Origin: Roseiflexus sp034432635
GTDB lineage: Bacteria > Chloroflexota > Chloroflexia > Chloroflexales > Roseiflexaceae
DNA: 64,000 bases
Assembly: GCA_034432635.1 (NCBI GenBank)
Contig: DAOUBK010000061.1
Span: 23,685-87,684 of the forward strand
Reading direction: 5' to 3'
The notes below the pieces were generated by a model, which was not told the origin of the DNA, did no database searches, and worked only from the letters and a program-made list of their open reading frames with translations. Position 1 is the first letter of the stretch. Every line of letters begins with the position of its first letter. Both the position numbers and the translations under genes were made by a program. Of this stretch, positions 35,745 through 44,379 are shown one piece after another.

Positions 35745-37048
35745 CCATCCGCCGGTATGCATATGTGCTGGCAACCATTCTGCTGCTGGCAGCGTGCGGT
35801 CAACCCGCGGCGGCACTGCCGACCCCGACGCCAGTTCCCACAGTTGCACCGGCGACACCGGTAACGCCGCCTCCGTCGCCAACCGCTCTACCAACGGCAA
35901 CGCCGCCACCCACACCCCCTCCTGCCCCCGAACCGCTGATGGTGTGGCTCGCCGGTGATCAATCGCAGATCGAAGCGCTGACCCGTCTGCTGACCGACGC
36001 CGCTGCCGAAGCCGGCGTTCCGGTTCGTATCACGAGCGGCAGCCCCGATGCGATGATCGCCCGGTTGCGCGTCGATCAACTCGATGGGCGACCACCGCCA
36101 GACCTGATCTGGGGGAGCGGCAATGACCTGGCAGTCCTGCGCACCATGGGAGTGATCCGCTCGACCCGGCAAAAGGCTTCACCTGATGAAATCCTGCCAG
36201 TGGTCATTACCGGCGCGACTACCGCCGGTCAGCAGTGGGGCGAGCCGGTAGCAGCTCAGGGATTTTTGCTGCTGCTCTACAATCGAAAACTTGTAGAACA
36301 TCCACCGCGTACCGTCGATTCGCTGATCGCCACTGCACGCGCCACCACCGGCGGCAATCGGGTCGGACTGGTCGCCGGATGGACCGAGGCGCGCTGGTTT
36401 GCGGTATGGCTGGATATGACCGGTGGAACGATGCTGGATGCCGACGGCATGCCACTGCTCGACACCCCTGCGGTTATCGCGGCGCTCGACCTGCTGCGCA
36501 CCGTGCGACGGTACGGACCGACCCCGCCTTCGACCTACGACGAAGGTGCACGGTTGTTCCGTCGCGGCAGGGCGGTGCTGGCTATTGATGGCGACTGGGC
36601 GCTGGAGAGTTATCGCGGGTTGACTGAGACGCTCGAGTTGGGCATTGCGCCACTGCCGTTGACCAGCCGCGGAACGCCAGCAGCAGCGCCTCTGACCGGT
36701 GTCTACCTGATGTACGGCGCCACGCTCGATGGCGCGCGCCTGGCGCAGGCGGAAACACTTGCACAAACGCTGCGCGAACCGGAGTGGCAGGCGCGTATTG
36801 CCCGCGACGTAGGGATGCTCCCGGCTTCCATCGCTGCACTGAGCGACCCGGCGGTCACCGACAATCCGGCGCTTGCCGCAGCGGCGCAGTACGCCAGAAA
36901 CGCATCCGGCATTCCGCCCGACCGCCCGATCCGCTGCGCGTGGGATGCAATTGAAGCGGCGCTGCCGCCGTTCTTGCTCGGCAGGCGCACCGCAACTGAA
37001 ACTGCATCGGCAATGCAACAGCGCGCCGACGCCTGTGTGCGTCAGTAG
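35726..37048 (+). CDS. lipoprotein extracellular solute-binding protein (ABC sugar type)
   Basis: The 440-residue protein starts at ATG 35726 and has a lipoprotein signal (YAYVLATILLLAAC, lipidated Cys24). A Pro/Thr/Ala-rich tether (about 28-70) precedes a type 1-like solute-binding fold: LMVWLAGDQSQIEALTRLLT, then PDLIWGSGNDLAVLR and VAAQGFLLLLYNRKL. Such proteins deliver sugars to an ABC permease, yet no permease or ATPase gene is adjacent. It overlaps the oxidoreductase by 19 bases and abuts the convergent debranching-enzyme stop with no gap. Confidence 0.8.
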   Translation: METPALTIRRYAYVLATILLLAACGQPAAALPTPTPVPTVAPATPVTPPPSPTALPTATPPPTPPPAPEPLMVWLAGDQSQIEALTRLLTDAAAEAGVPVRITSGSPDAMIARLRVDQLDGRPPPDLIWGSGNDLAVLRTMGVIRSTRQKASPDEILPVVITGATTAGQQWGEPVAAQGFLLLLYNRKLVEHPPRTVDSLIATARATTGGNRVGLVAGWTEARWFAVWLDMTGGTMLDADGMPLLDTPAVIAALDLLRTVRRYGPTPPSTYDEGARLFRRGRAVLAIDGDWALESYRGLTETLELGIAPLPLTSRGTPAAAPLTGVYLMYGATLDGARLAQAETLAQTLREPEWQARIARDVGMLPASIAALSDPAVTDNPALAAAAQYARNASGIPPDRPIRCAWDAIEAALPPFLLGRRTATETASAMQQRADACVRQ

Positions 37049-39223
37049 TCACTGCGTGATCTGCACATCGACCCCGCCATTCGCCAGCACGTTCACCCCG
37101 GCGCGGGTCACGCGAAAATCCACCCGTCGCTCGCCAACCCGCAGGTTACGCACTTCGACCATCGAGAGCCAGGGAGGTAGGTGTGGCGCAAGCCGCAGCG
37201 TATTCGCAAACGCATCGACTTCCAGCCCCAGTATGCTCTGCACAATCAGCAAGCCGGCGCCGGCAGCCCACGCTTGGGGGCGACAACTGACCGGATACGG
37301 AATAGGGCTATCGAACATCCCCGGCTCACGGTCGTACCCGCACATCAACTCAGGCAGGCGGCACAGATGAAACCGGGAAGCAGCCTCGATCAGACGACTG
37401 GCGATCTCGTTGGCTTCATCACGGAACCCGCTGCGCGCCAGACCCCAGACGATCAGGGAATTGTCGTGGGGCCAGACACTGCCGTTGTGATAACTCATCG
37501 GATTGTAATTCGGGTCTGCCGCACTGCGCGTGCGCACCCCCCAGCTCGACAGCATATCGGGCGCAACCAGGCGCGCCGCAACCTGCGCAGCGCGTTCCGG
37601 TGTCAGAATGCCGCACAGCAGCGCATGGCCCGGATTGCTGGTCACCTCATGGACAGGACCCCTGCCGACTTCGATAGCCTGAGCATAGAAGCCCTCTTCA
37701 GCAAGCCAGAAATCGACGTTGAATCGCTCTTTCAAGGCAGCAGCACCGGCGCGTACCTCCGCCGCGCGATCACGATCGCCCATCTGTTCCAGCAGATCGG
37801 CCAGCCATGTTCTGGCAGCATACGCATATGCCTGCACTTCCACCAGCGCCAGCGGCGGTGTGGCGAGTGTCCCATCCGGGTGCACCACCGAATCGCGCGA
37901 ATCCTTCCAGCCCTGGATCCGCAATCCGGCTGATGAGCGCGGCTCGAATGCGATATACCCATCGCCATCCGCGTCGGCATACAGGTCCATCCAGTCGAGC
38001 GCAAGCAGCGCAGCCGGCAGCAGATCGTCATACAGCGCCCGATCGCCGGTCCAGCGCACGGTGGTAGCGAACAGCATCAGGAAGAGCAGCGTCGCATCGA
38101 TGCTGCCGTAGTACGGGTTGAACGGTACACTGTTTGTATTGGCAAGCTCGCCAAAGCGCATCTCGTGGAGAATCTTGCCGGGTTGCTCGTCGCGCCAGGG
38201 GTTATCCTGCGTACCCTGATGCTCCGCCAGGTAGCGCAACGTCCCGCGCGCAAGATCAGGGTGAAACCAGAGTGTCTGGAGGCTGGTAATCAGCGAGTCG
38301 CGCCCGAAGGGCACAGCAAACCAGGGTATGCCGGCAACTGGCAGAACAACATTGCCAAAGCTGGCGGTCAGCGCGCGGAGATCAGCACTGCTGCGCCGCA
38401 ACAACTGATTGAGCGTCGGGTGATCGGTCGTCACCATCACCGTTGCATCGTCCCACGCCTGATACGAAGCGCGCACCTCGTCCAGCGCCTGCTCGAATGT
38501 CAGGTCACATCCGTGTTCTGAAAACCCGACTGTGTGAATCGAAGGCGTAACAATCAGCGTTACGTCCCACGTAGCATGGGGCGCCAGTTCGACTCGCCAG
38601 TGAACCTGTGCGCGCGCCGGTGCAGGCAACTGGCGCAGATGCCGCGATCCCTCACCCTGCGGACCGGGTGAGGGCGGAGGTGTCTCAGCACCGAGAATGT
38701 TTGCTGTATCGGGGATTGTGCTCAGGACAATATCGGTGGTGCGCACCACGTCATCGGCACCACGATAGACGAAACGTAGCCGATTGCCCTGATAATCGAC
38801 CGGCTCGATTGTTCCGCGAGGACCGCCGGCAAAGCCGCGCACCAGGAACATATCGGCGAAATCGACCGCCATTTCGATGGTCAGATCACACACAACAGGC
38901 GCGCGATTGTAACTGGTGAGCGTCAACCGCTCGAATACCGCCTCGCGCACTATCCGCTCACGTCGCACGGCTATCGTTTGACGATCAATGCTGCCTTCCG
39001 CGCCTCCAGACAGTCCGTTCGTCAGCAGGCATACCGCGTGGTAGACATGCTCATCGTTCCAGGACAGTAACTCGAGCGGTTGACCGTCGAGACGCACCTG
39101 AAGCGCGCTGAGGTGGCGCGTATCGTAAAAATAGAGACCCAGCGGCGTATCCTCGACAGGAATATCGCCATCGTGACGACTGATGATGAACGTGTGATTG
39201 TCCGAGACGACAAGATACTCCAT
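37049..39223 (-). CDS. glycogen-debranching-type glucosidase (amylo-alpha-1,6-glucosidase/GH-like)
   Basis: The 724-residue protein starts at ATG 39223 (MEYLVVSDNHTFIISRHDGD). The N-terminal beta domain (GLYFYDTRHLSALQVRLDG) and the C-terminal (alpha/alpha)6 domain fit the family. Signature stretches are AGIPWFAVPFGRDSLITSLQTLW, then GDRALYDDLLPAALLALDWMD, then NGSVWPHDNSLIVWG. These enzymes hydrolyse alpha-1,6 branches of glycogen-type glucans. Residues around 183-191 (PPPSPGPQGEG) are translated from an inserted palindrome (see repeat at 38650-38673). The stop directly abuts the convergent solute-binding gene. Confidence 0.85.
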   Translation of the reverse strand: MEYLVVSDNHTFIISRHDGDIPVEDTPLGLYFYDTRHLSALQVRLDGQPLELLSWNDEHVYHAVCLLTNGLSGGAEGSIDRQTIAVRRERIVREAVFERLTLTSYNRAPVVCDLTIEMAVDFADMFLVRGFAGGPRGTIEPVDYQGNRLRFVYRGADDVVRTTDIVLSTIPDTANILGAETPPPSPGPQGEGSRHLRQLPAPARAQVHWRVELAPHATWDVTLIVTPSIHTVGFSEHGCDLTFEQALDEVRASYQAWDDATVMVTTDHPTLNQLLRRSSADLRALTASFGNVVLPVAGIPWFAVPFGRDSLITSLQTLWFHPDLARGTLRYLAEHQGTQDNPWRDEQPGKILHEMRFGELANTNSVPFNPYYGSIDATLLFLMLFATTVRWTGDRALYDDLLPAALLALDWMDLYADADGDGYIAFEPRSSAGLRIQGWKDSRDSVVHPDGTLATPPLALVEVQAYAYAARTWLADLLEQMGDRDRAAEVRAGAAALKERFNVDFWLAEEGFYAQAIEVGRGPVHEVTSNPGHALLCGILTPERAAQVAARLVAPDMLSSWGVRTRSAADPNYNPMSYHNGSVWPHDNSLIVWGLARSGFRDEANEIASRLIEAASRFHLCRLPELMCGYDREPGMFDSPIPYPVSCRPQAWAAGAGLLIVQSILGLEVDAFANTLRLAPHLPPWLSMVEVRNLRVGERRVDFRVTRAGVNVLANGGVDVQITQ
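38650..38673. repeat. palindromic repeat inserted in frame in a coding region
   Basis: CCTCACCC-(8 bases)-GGGTGAGG lies within the debranching-enzyme gene and encodes the Pro/Gly/Glu stretch PPPSPGPQGEG. It is like the GGGTGAGGG elements in intergenic DNA at about 30482-30523 and 12690-12720. Confidence 0.55.
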
Positions 39224-39270
39224 GGTGGAAAACAAAAAGCCTCTTGCGAGGCAGTAGACAGAGTAATAAT

Positions 39271-39346
39271 TGGGGTGCCTGATGGGTCTCGAACCCACAA
39301 CCTCCTGAGCCACAGTCAGGCGCTCTGCCGTTGAGCTACAGGCACC
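39271..39346 (-). tRNA. tRNA-His (GTG anticodon)
   Basis: On the minus strand the cloverleaf has a seven-pair acceptor stem GTGCCTG/CAGGCAC with the extra G-1 typical of tRNA-His. D arm TAGCTCAACGGCAGAGC, anticodon stem CCTGA/TCAGG with loop CTGTGGC (anticodon GTG) and T arm GGGTTCGAGACCC are all present. The discriminator is C and CCA is encoded (39273-39271). A TTGACG-17-TATACT promoter lies upstream. Confidence 0.95.
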
Positions 39347-39357
39347 ACAGCAGCCGT

Positions 39358-39386
39358 AGTATAGCACAGCGCGCGCAAAGCGTCAA
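39358..39386 (-). promoter_or_regulatory. promoter of tRNA-His
   Basis: On the minus strand TTGACG (39386-39381), a 17-base spacer and TATACT (39363-39358) lie 12 bases before the tRNA 5' end. Confidence 0.7.
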
Positions 39387-39547
39387 ACCGTTACAGTTCA
39401 GTTGCATAGTTACAACCCGTCGTTGTTGAACTTTCCACATACACGGTTTCATAAAGGCGGTATAAGGGATGCAGGCGATCAGGAGTCTCTGCAGCATGGC
39501 GGTAACGCCCGGTCACATCAACGTCGCGCGTGTTCTACGGAGGTCAT

Positions 39548-40449
39548 ATGAATCCTGCATCTCTTCAGGCGCTGCCGCTCTGTCCCGTCTGTGGCGCGCC
39601 TCAGCCATACGCCACCCGATTTTGCTCGCGCTGCGGTCATCCGCTGACCCAACCGCCGCAGACGTTCGAGATCCTGGTCACGCAGAGCAACGCACCACCA
39701 ATGCGTATACCCATTCCCGCCGCAACCATCACAATCGGTCGGGCGCACGAAAGCACAATCCTGGTCGGCGATCCGAAGGTGTCACGCCGCTATCTGCAAC
39801 TGACCTGGAACGGTGCAGCGTTCGTCGCCGAGGATGTCGGCAGCGGCGGCGGAATGCTCCTGAACAATACGCCGTTGTGCAGCCCGACGATCCTGCGACC
39901 GGGGGATACGCTTCTGATAGGAGATACCATCTGCGACTGGAGGTCGCGTCAGGCACAGCAACCGTGCTGACGCCTCCGTCCGAACCGGTGCCTTCCGTGC
40001 CACAGACGCCAACCACGCCTGCCCATGTCCAGCCACCTTCATCTGTATATGCGCAACCTTCTACGCCAGCACCGTATCAATCACCTTCATATGCATAACC
40101 CGCCGCGCCGCCACCCTATCAACCACCGATGCCTGTACAACCCGCCGTACCACCGCCTTACCAGACGCCGTATCGTCAGGAAATGGCTGGCTCTCCGTCG
40201 TCTCCGGCGTCCCCCGCTATGCCGCCATACCTGGGAATGGGGCAGATACTGGTGTCGCTGCCTCCCCGGCGTTCATCACACATGGGGATCATCCTCAGTA
40301 TCGTGGCAGCGCTGATCCTGATCGGAGGAGGCGCAGCGGCACTGCTCATCGGTCCGTGGTGCAGCACCCTCGGCGACGTATTGCCACCGCCGCCTGACGA
40401 TTGTCACGAGGTAGCAGACCCCTTCAGCAATAGCCCGCCAGAAGAGTAG
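39548..40449 (+). pseudogene. broken zinc-ribbon/FHA membrane protein gene (frameshift plus in-frame stop)
   Basis: The 5' part, ATG 39548 after GGAGG, encodes a zinc ribbon (CPVCG, then FCSRCG) and an FHA domain with TIGRAHESTILVGDPKVSRRY. It then goes out of frame at about 39933: one missing base restores DTICRLEVASGTATVLTPP. In the restored frame a Pro/Gln-rich region continues (VYAQPSTPAPYQSPSYA) until TAA 40096-40098, where CAA is expected. It then resumes with PAAPPPYQPPMPVQPAVPPPY and ends in a membrane segment (ILSIVAALILIGGGAAALLI) and an acidic tail at 40449. Two separate lesions indicate true decay, unless they are sequencing errors. The 140-residue N-terminal frame (39548-39970) could still be made. 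Confidence 0.65.
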
Positions 40450-40452
40450 GTG

Positions 40453-40620
40453 ATGCAGTGCAACGGGCAGGTAGAAACCGAAATGGTCATCGAAATCTAC
40501 AAAGATAGGGTGTTCATTCTGTCGGACATAAACGGGTTATCAGGGCAGGAGCATCGGCACGGACGCCTGTTGCTAGAGCGACAGCCGCGTAGCAGCGCTG
40601 TGATCTATCCACGTGCATGA
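40453..40620 (+). CDS. small hypothetical frame of 55 residues
   Basis: An ATG frame (MQCNGQVETEMVIEIYKDRV) continues in frame directly after the TAG at 40447-40449 of the broken FHA gene. It encodes 55 residues with no known motif. It may be a decayed extension of that gene rather than a real gene. No ribosome site is evident. Confidence 0.2.
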   Translation: MQCNGQVETEMVIEIYKDRVFILSDINGLSGQEHRHGRLLLERQPRSSAVIYPRA

Positions 40621-40692
40621 TCGTGGTGCGTGCATCGCGGAATGTAGCATGCCGTACACAGGTTGCGCGGCATGCTACAATCGTAGTGCGTG
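40620..40692. repeat. hairpin flanked by 13-base direct repeats
   Basis: Arms TGTAGCATGCCG (40643-40654) and CGGCATGCTACA (40668-40679) are perfect inverted repeats with a 13-base loop. The near-identical direct repeats ATCGTNGTGCGTG are at 40620-40632 and 40680-40692. The arrangement lies 30 bases before the FHA/ABC start. It could be a regulatory hairpin or a mini-element with target duplication. Confidence 0.5.
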
Positions 40693-40721
40693 GTTATCAG
40701 TGGCACAGCGAGGAAGGTGTC

Positions 40722-43421
40722 GTGTCATTGTCTACAACCTGTATCCACTGCGGTGCGCCGTTGAGTCGTCCCGGCGCCAGATTTTGTACCCGCTGCGGTA
40801 AATCGCAGGAGACGGCAACCCCGGTCGGGGCAGCGTCAGCAATTGGGGTTTCTTCACCCGACAGTGCATCCCCGAAAACTCAGATATTCACGAGCCAGGG
40901 ATCGGCTTCTGCGCCTCCTGCCTATGTTACCGGCGGCGAAGGTGCATCACAGGGCGGTGCACCGCTTTCGGGTCCGCTGTTGATCGTTCAGGATGTCGGA
41001 CGAACGTTCGAGGTTGCACTCGGTCAGCAACCGATGGCGATCGGGCGTGCGCCGGACAATGATATCGTGATTACGTCGCGCTTCGTATCGGGGCGCCACG
41101 CGCGGATCGAACCTCACGGCGTGGCACACCAGATTATTGACATCGGCAGCACCAACGGCCTGCTCTTCGAAGGTCGTCGGCTTCCCGCCGGCACGCCTTA
41201 CATCCTGGCTGACAGTGATGTCCTGCGGATCGGCGATCCGGCGACCGGCAATTTTGTGACCCTGACCTACCGTAACCCCCAGGCGCCAAAAGTCCAGCAG
41301 GCTGCCGCAGTAGCGCATCGTTATCGTCTTGACCCGACCGACCCGCAGATTACAGTTGGTCGTGAGGGATGCGAGATTTTGCTCGACAATCCCCAGGTAT
41401 CACGCAAGCATGCGGTCATTGACCGCGTCAATGGACGACACGTGCTCCGCGATGTTGGCAGCACCAATGGCACATTCGTCAATGGGCGCCGGATCACCGA
41501 GCATACGCTAGTCAAAGGCGATATCATTCAGATCGGTGCGTTCAAACTGGTCTACACCGGTGAAAGCCTCGACCAGTACGACCAGCGCGGTGCGCTGCGC
41601 ATCGATGCGCACAACCTGTGGCGTGAAGTGTCGCGTGACGGCAAAACACGCATGATCCTGAAGGATGTTTCGCTCTCGATTGCGCCACGTGAGTTCGTTG
41701 CACTCGTCGGCGGCAGCGGCACCGGCAAGAGCACGCTCCTCAACGCTCTTTCCGGCTTCGTGCAGGCCACCCACGGCAGCGTCCTGGTCAACGGCGACGA
41801 TTACTACCGCAATTTCGACGCCTACCGCACGGTGCTTGGCTATGTGCCGCAGGACGACATCCTCCATCGCAGTCTGCCGGTCGAACGTGCGCTTGGGTAT
41901 GCCGCCGAACTCCGCCTGCCTGCCGATACAGCGCCAGCGGAGATTCGTCAGCGGATCGACCGGGTGCTCGACGATGTTGAAATGACGCCACATCGCGAGA
42001 AACCGATCGAGAATCTGTCGGGCGGGCAGCGCAAACGGGTCAGCATCGGTGCTGAACTGCTGGCCGATCCTTCGCTCTTTTTCCTCGACGAACCAACTTC
42101 TGGTCTCGACCCCGGTCTCGAAAAAAAGATGATGTATACCCTGCGCCGCCTGGCGGATAGTGGCCGAACAATTGTTCTGGTAACCCACGCGACCGCCAAT
42201 ATCAATGTCTGCGACCATGTCGCCTTCATGTCGGATGGACGCATGGTGTTTTTCGGTCCGCCTTCCGAGGCGCTCAAGCTCTTCGGTGTGGCAAGCGGCG
42301 ATTTTGCCGACATCTACACCCGCATCGACGGGCTGGCTGACCCGAACGATCCCGAACGGTGGGCGATTGTCCAGCGCGACCTTCAGGCAGAGTATGCCGC
42401 CTGGCAGCACCACCACCAACAGGCGTCGGGCGACAGGAAGCCATCGGTGCCAACGCTTGCAGAACTGTGGGAGATGAAGTTCCGCGCCTCGCCGCAGTAC
42501 GCGGAATATGTCGCCGGACGCCTGGCGCAGGCGCCGGCAGGTCCGGTGTCCGGCAGCACCGGGGATCAAGGCGCTACGAAGCGTTCCGGCGTCTCGTCAC
42601 TCCGACAGTTTGGCATCCTGATGCGCCGGTACTTTGACCTGACCCTGCAAGACCGGCGCAATCTGGCGATCCTGCTGCTTCAGGCGCCGATTATCGGGTT
42701 CCTGCTGATGCTGGTTGCCAAAGCAGATGCCATCGTCGGCGAAAACGCCTTTGCCAATGAAGCCAAAAAAGTGCTCTTCATGCTGGCAACGGTCGGCGTC
42801 TGGTTCGGCATTATCAACGCTGCGCGCGAGATCACCAAAGAAGCGCCGATCTACCGTCGTGAGCGTCTGGCGAATCTCCGCATTGGTCCGTATGTTCTCT
42901 CGAAGGTGGTGGTGCTGCTCCTGCTGGTGATTCTGCAGAGCGCCATCCTGCTGGCGCTGGTCGGCTTGAAAGTGCCGTTTCCCCAGCAGGGAGTGATGTT
43001 GCCGATCCAGCTGGAACTGTTCATCACCGCGGTATTGACGTCGCTGGCTGGAATGGCGATGGGGCTGGCTATTTCAGCATTCGCGGCAACGCCGGATCGA
43101 GCGATTTCGCTGGTGCCGCTGGCGCTTATCCCGCAGATCATTTTTGCCGGCGTGATTTTCAGCCTGGGGAACGGTATCACCGTGCAACGCATCCTCTCCT
43201 GGCTGACAATCAGCCGCTGGGCGATGGATGCCTACGGCACCTCGGTTAATATCAACAGCCTGCCGCTTCAGCCCGGAATGCTCCGTCTGCCCAATCCGCC
43301 AGAGGAGTACACTTTTACTCCAACTCACCTGCTCTCGCGCTGGGGTATCCTTTTGGGCTACACGGTCGTGTGTCTCGCGCTTACCGCCTGGCAATTGCAT
43401 CAGCGCGACCGGCAACGCTAA
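40722..43421 (+). CDS. zinc-ribbon/double-FHA/ABC-2 transporter
   Basis: The 899-residue protein starts at GTG 40722, after AGGAAGG. Its order is: zinc ribbon with Cys7, Cys10, Cys22 and Cys25; FHA domain 1 (about 85-175, IGRAPDNDIVITSRFVSGRHARIE); and FHA domain 2 (about 195-275, SRKHAVID and VGSTNGTFVNG). An ABC ATPase follows, with Walker A GGSGTGKST (about 330-338), signature LSGGQRKR and LFFLDEPTSGLD (about 450). The last 250 residues form the ABC-2 membrane domain. This is the architecture of the ABCG/Rv1747-like exporters that are regulated by Ser/Thr kinases through FHA binding of phosphothreonine. Cargo is not predictable. Confidence 0.9.
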   Translation: MSLSTTCIHCGAPLSRPGARFCTRCGKSQETATPVGAASAIGVSSPDSASPKTQIFTSQGSASAPPAYVTGGEGASQGGAPLSGPLLIVQDVGRTFEVALGQQPMAIGRAPDNDIVITSRFVSGRHARIEPHGVAHQIIDIGSTNGLLFEGRRLPAGTPYILADSDVLRIGDPATGNFVTLTYRNPQAPKVQQAAAVAHRYRLDPTDPQITVGREGCEILLDNPQVSRKHAVIDRVNGRHVLRDVGSTNGTFVNGRRITEHTLVKGDIIQIGAFKLVYTGESLDQYDQRGALRIDAHNLWREVSRDGKTRMILKDVSLSIAPREFVALVGGSGTGKSTLLNALSGFVQATHGSVLVNGDDYYRNFDAYRTVLGYVPQDDILHRSLPVERALGYAAELRLPADTAPAEIRQRIDRVLDDVEMTPHREKPIENLSGGQRKRVSIGAELLADPSLFFLDEPTSGLDPGLEKKMMYTLRRLADSGRTIVLVTHATANINVCDHVAFMSDGRMVFFGPPSEALKLFGVASGDFADIYTRIDGLADPNDPERWAIVQRDLQAEYAAWQHHHQQASGDRKPSVPTLAELWEMKFRASPQYAEYVAGRLAQAPAGPVSGSTGDQGATKRSGVSSLRQFGILMRRYFDLTLQDRRNLAILLLQAPIIGFLLMLVAKADAIVGENAFANEAKKVLFMLATVGVWFGIINAAREITKEAPIYRRERLANLRIGPYVLSKVVVLLLLVILQSAILLALVGLKVPFPQQGVMLPIQLELFITAVLTSLAGMAMGLAISAFAATPDRAISLVPLALIPQIIFAGVIFSLGNGITVQRILSWLTISRWAMDAYGTSVNINSLPLQPGMLRLPNPPEEYTFTPTHLLSRWGILLGYTVVCLALTAWQLHQRDRQR

Positions 43422-43505
43422 ACGTGGATCGATGCAATCTGCCTGGCGTTCTGTGGTACCATACAGAGACCATATCCGCCAGTACAACACGTGAGGAGAC
43501 GAACA

Positions 43506-44372
43506 ATGCGTCTGGTGACCTACCGCGACGGCGAGGGAGTTCACCTGGGTGCGTTACGCGGGGACAAGGTGGTGTCGCTTGCCGATGTAGCGCCCGATAT
43601 GTTGAGCCTGATCGATGCCGCTCCTGCCGGACTGGACGCCGCGCGCGTTGCGGCGGAGCGCAGCGTGGGCGTGCCGCTGAGCGCCGTGACTCTCCTTGCC
43701 CCCATCCCGCGACCCCGGCAGAATGTCATCTGCCTGGGCATGAACTACGTTGCGCACACTATTGAGTCGTACCGCGCGCGGGGGCGGGAGCCGAAAATGC
43801 CGGAGTATCCGGTTTTCTTTACCAAAGCAGCGCATACCGTGTGTGGACCGGACGACGATATTCCGCTCGATCTGAAGGTGACAAACGAACTGGATTACGA
43901 AGTCGAGCTGGCATTCATCATCGGCAAAGCCGGAATGAACGTCCCGCGCGACGCGGCGATGGAGTATGTCTTCGGATATACGATTGTCAACGACATTTCA
44001 GCGCGTGATCTGCAAAGCCGGCACCAGCAGTTCTTCAAAGGGAAGAGCCTCCATCGCGCCTGCCCGATGGGACCGTGTATCGTTACAGCCGATGAGATCC
44101 CCAACCCTGCGGGTCTCGGCATACGATTGCGGTTGAACGGCGAGACGCGCCAGGACTCCCACACCGGTGACCTGATTTTTGATATTCCTGCGATTATCGA
44201 GCATCTGTCACTCGGTATGCCGCTGGAACCGGGTATGATCGTTGCAACCGGCACCCCGGCTGGCGTGGGGCTCGGTCGCACTCCGCCGGAATATATGCGC
44301 CCTGGCGATGTGATGGAAGCCGAGATCGACTCGATCGGCGTCCTGCGCAATCGGATTGTTGGCGTTGCATAG
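43506..44372 (+). CDS. fumarylacetoacetate hydrolase family protein
   Basis: The 288-residue protein starts at ATG 43506, after GAGGAG. The FAH core has the acidic metal ligands in NELDYEVELAFIIGKAG, with VNDISARDLQ and GMIVATGTPAGVGLGRTPPEYMRPGD further on (each quoted in part). The family includes fumarylpyruvate/acylpyruvate hydrolases and 2-hydroxyhepta-2,4-diene-1,7-dioate isomerases. It is followed seven bases later by thiamine pyrophosphokinase. Which carbon-carbon bond is cut cannot be told. Confidence 0.86.
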   Translation: MRLVTYRDGEGVHLGALRGDKVVSLADVAPDMLSLIDAAPAGLDAARVAAERSVGVPLSAVTLLAPIPRPRQNVICLGMNYVAHTIESYRARGREPKMPEYPVFFTKAAHTVCGPDDDIPLDLKVTNELDYEVELAFIIGKAGMNVPRDAAMEYVFGYTIVNDISARDLQSRHQQFFKGKSLHRACPMGPCIVTADEIPNPAGLGIRLRLNGETRQDSHTGDLIFDIPAIIEHLSLGMPLEPGMIVATGTPAGVGLGRTPPEYMRPGDVMEAEIDSIGVLRNRIVGVA

Positions 44373-44379
44373 GAAAGCC

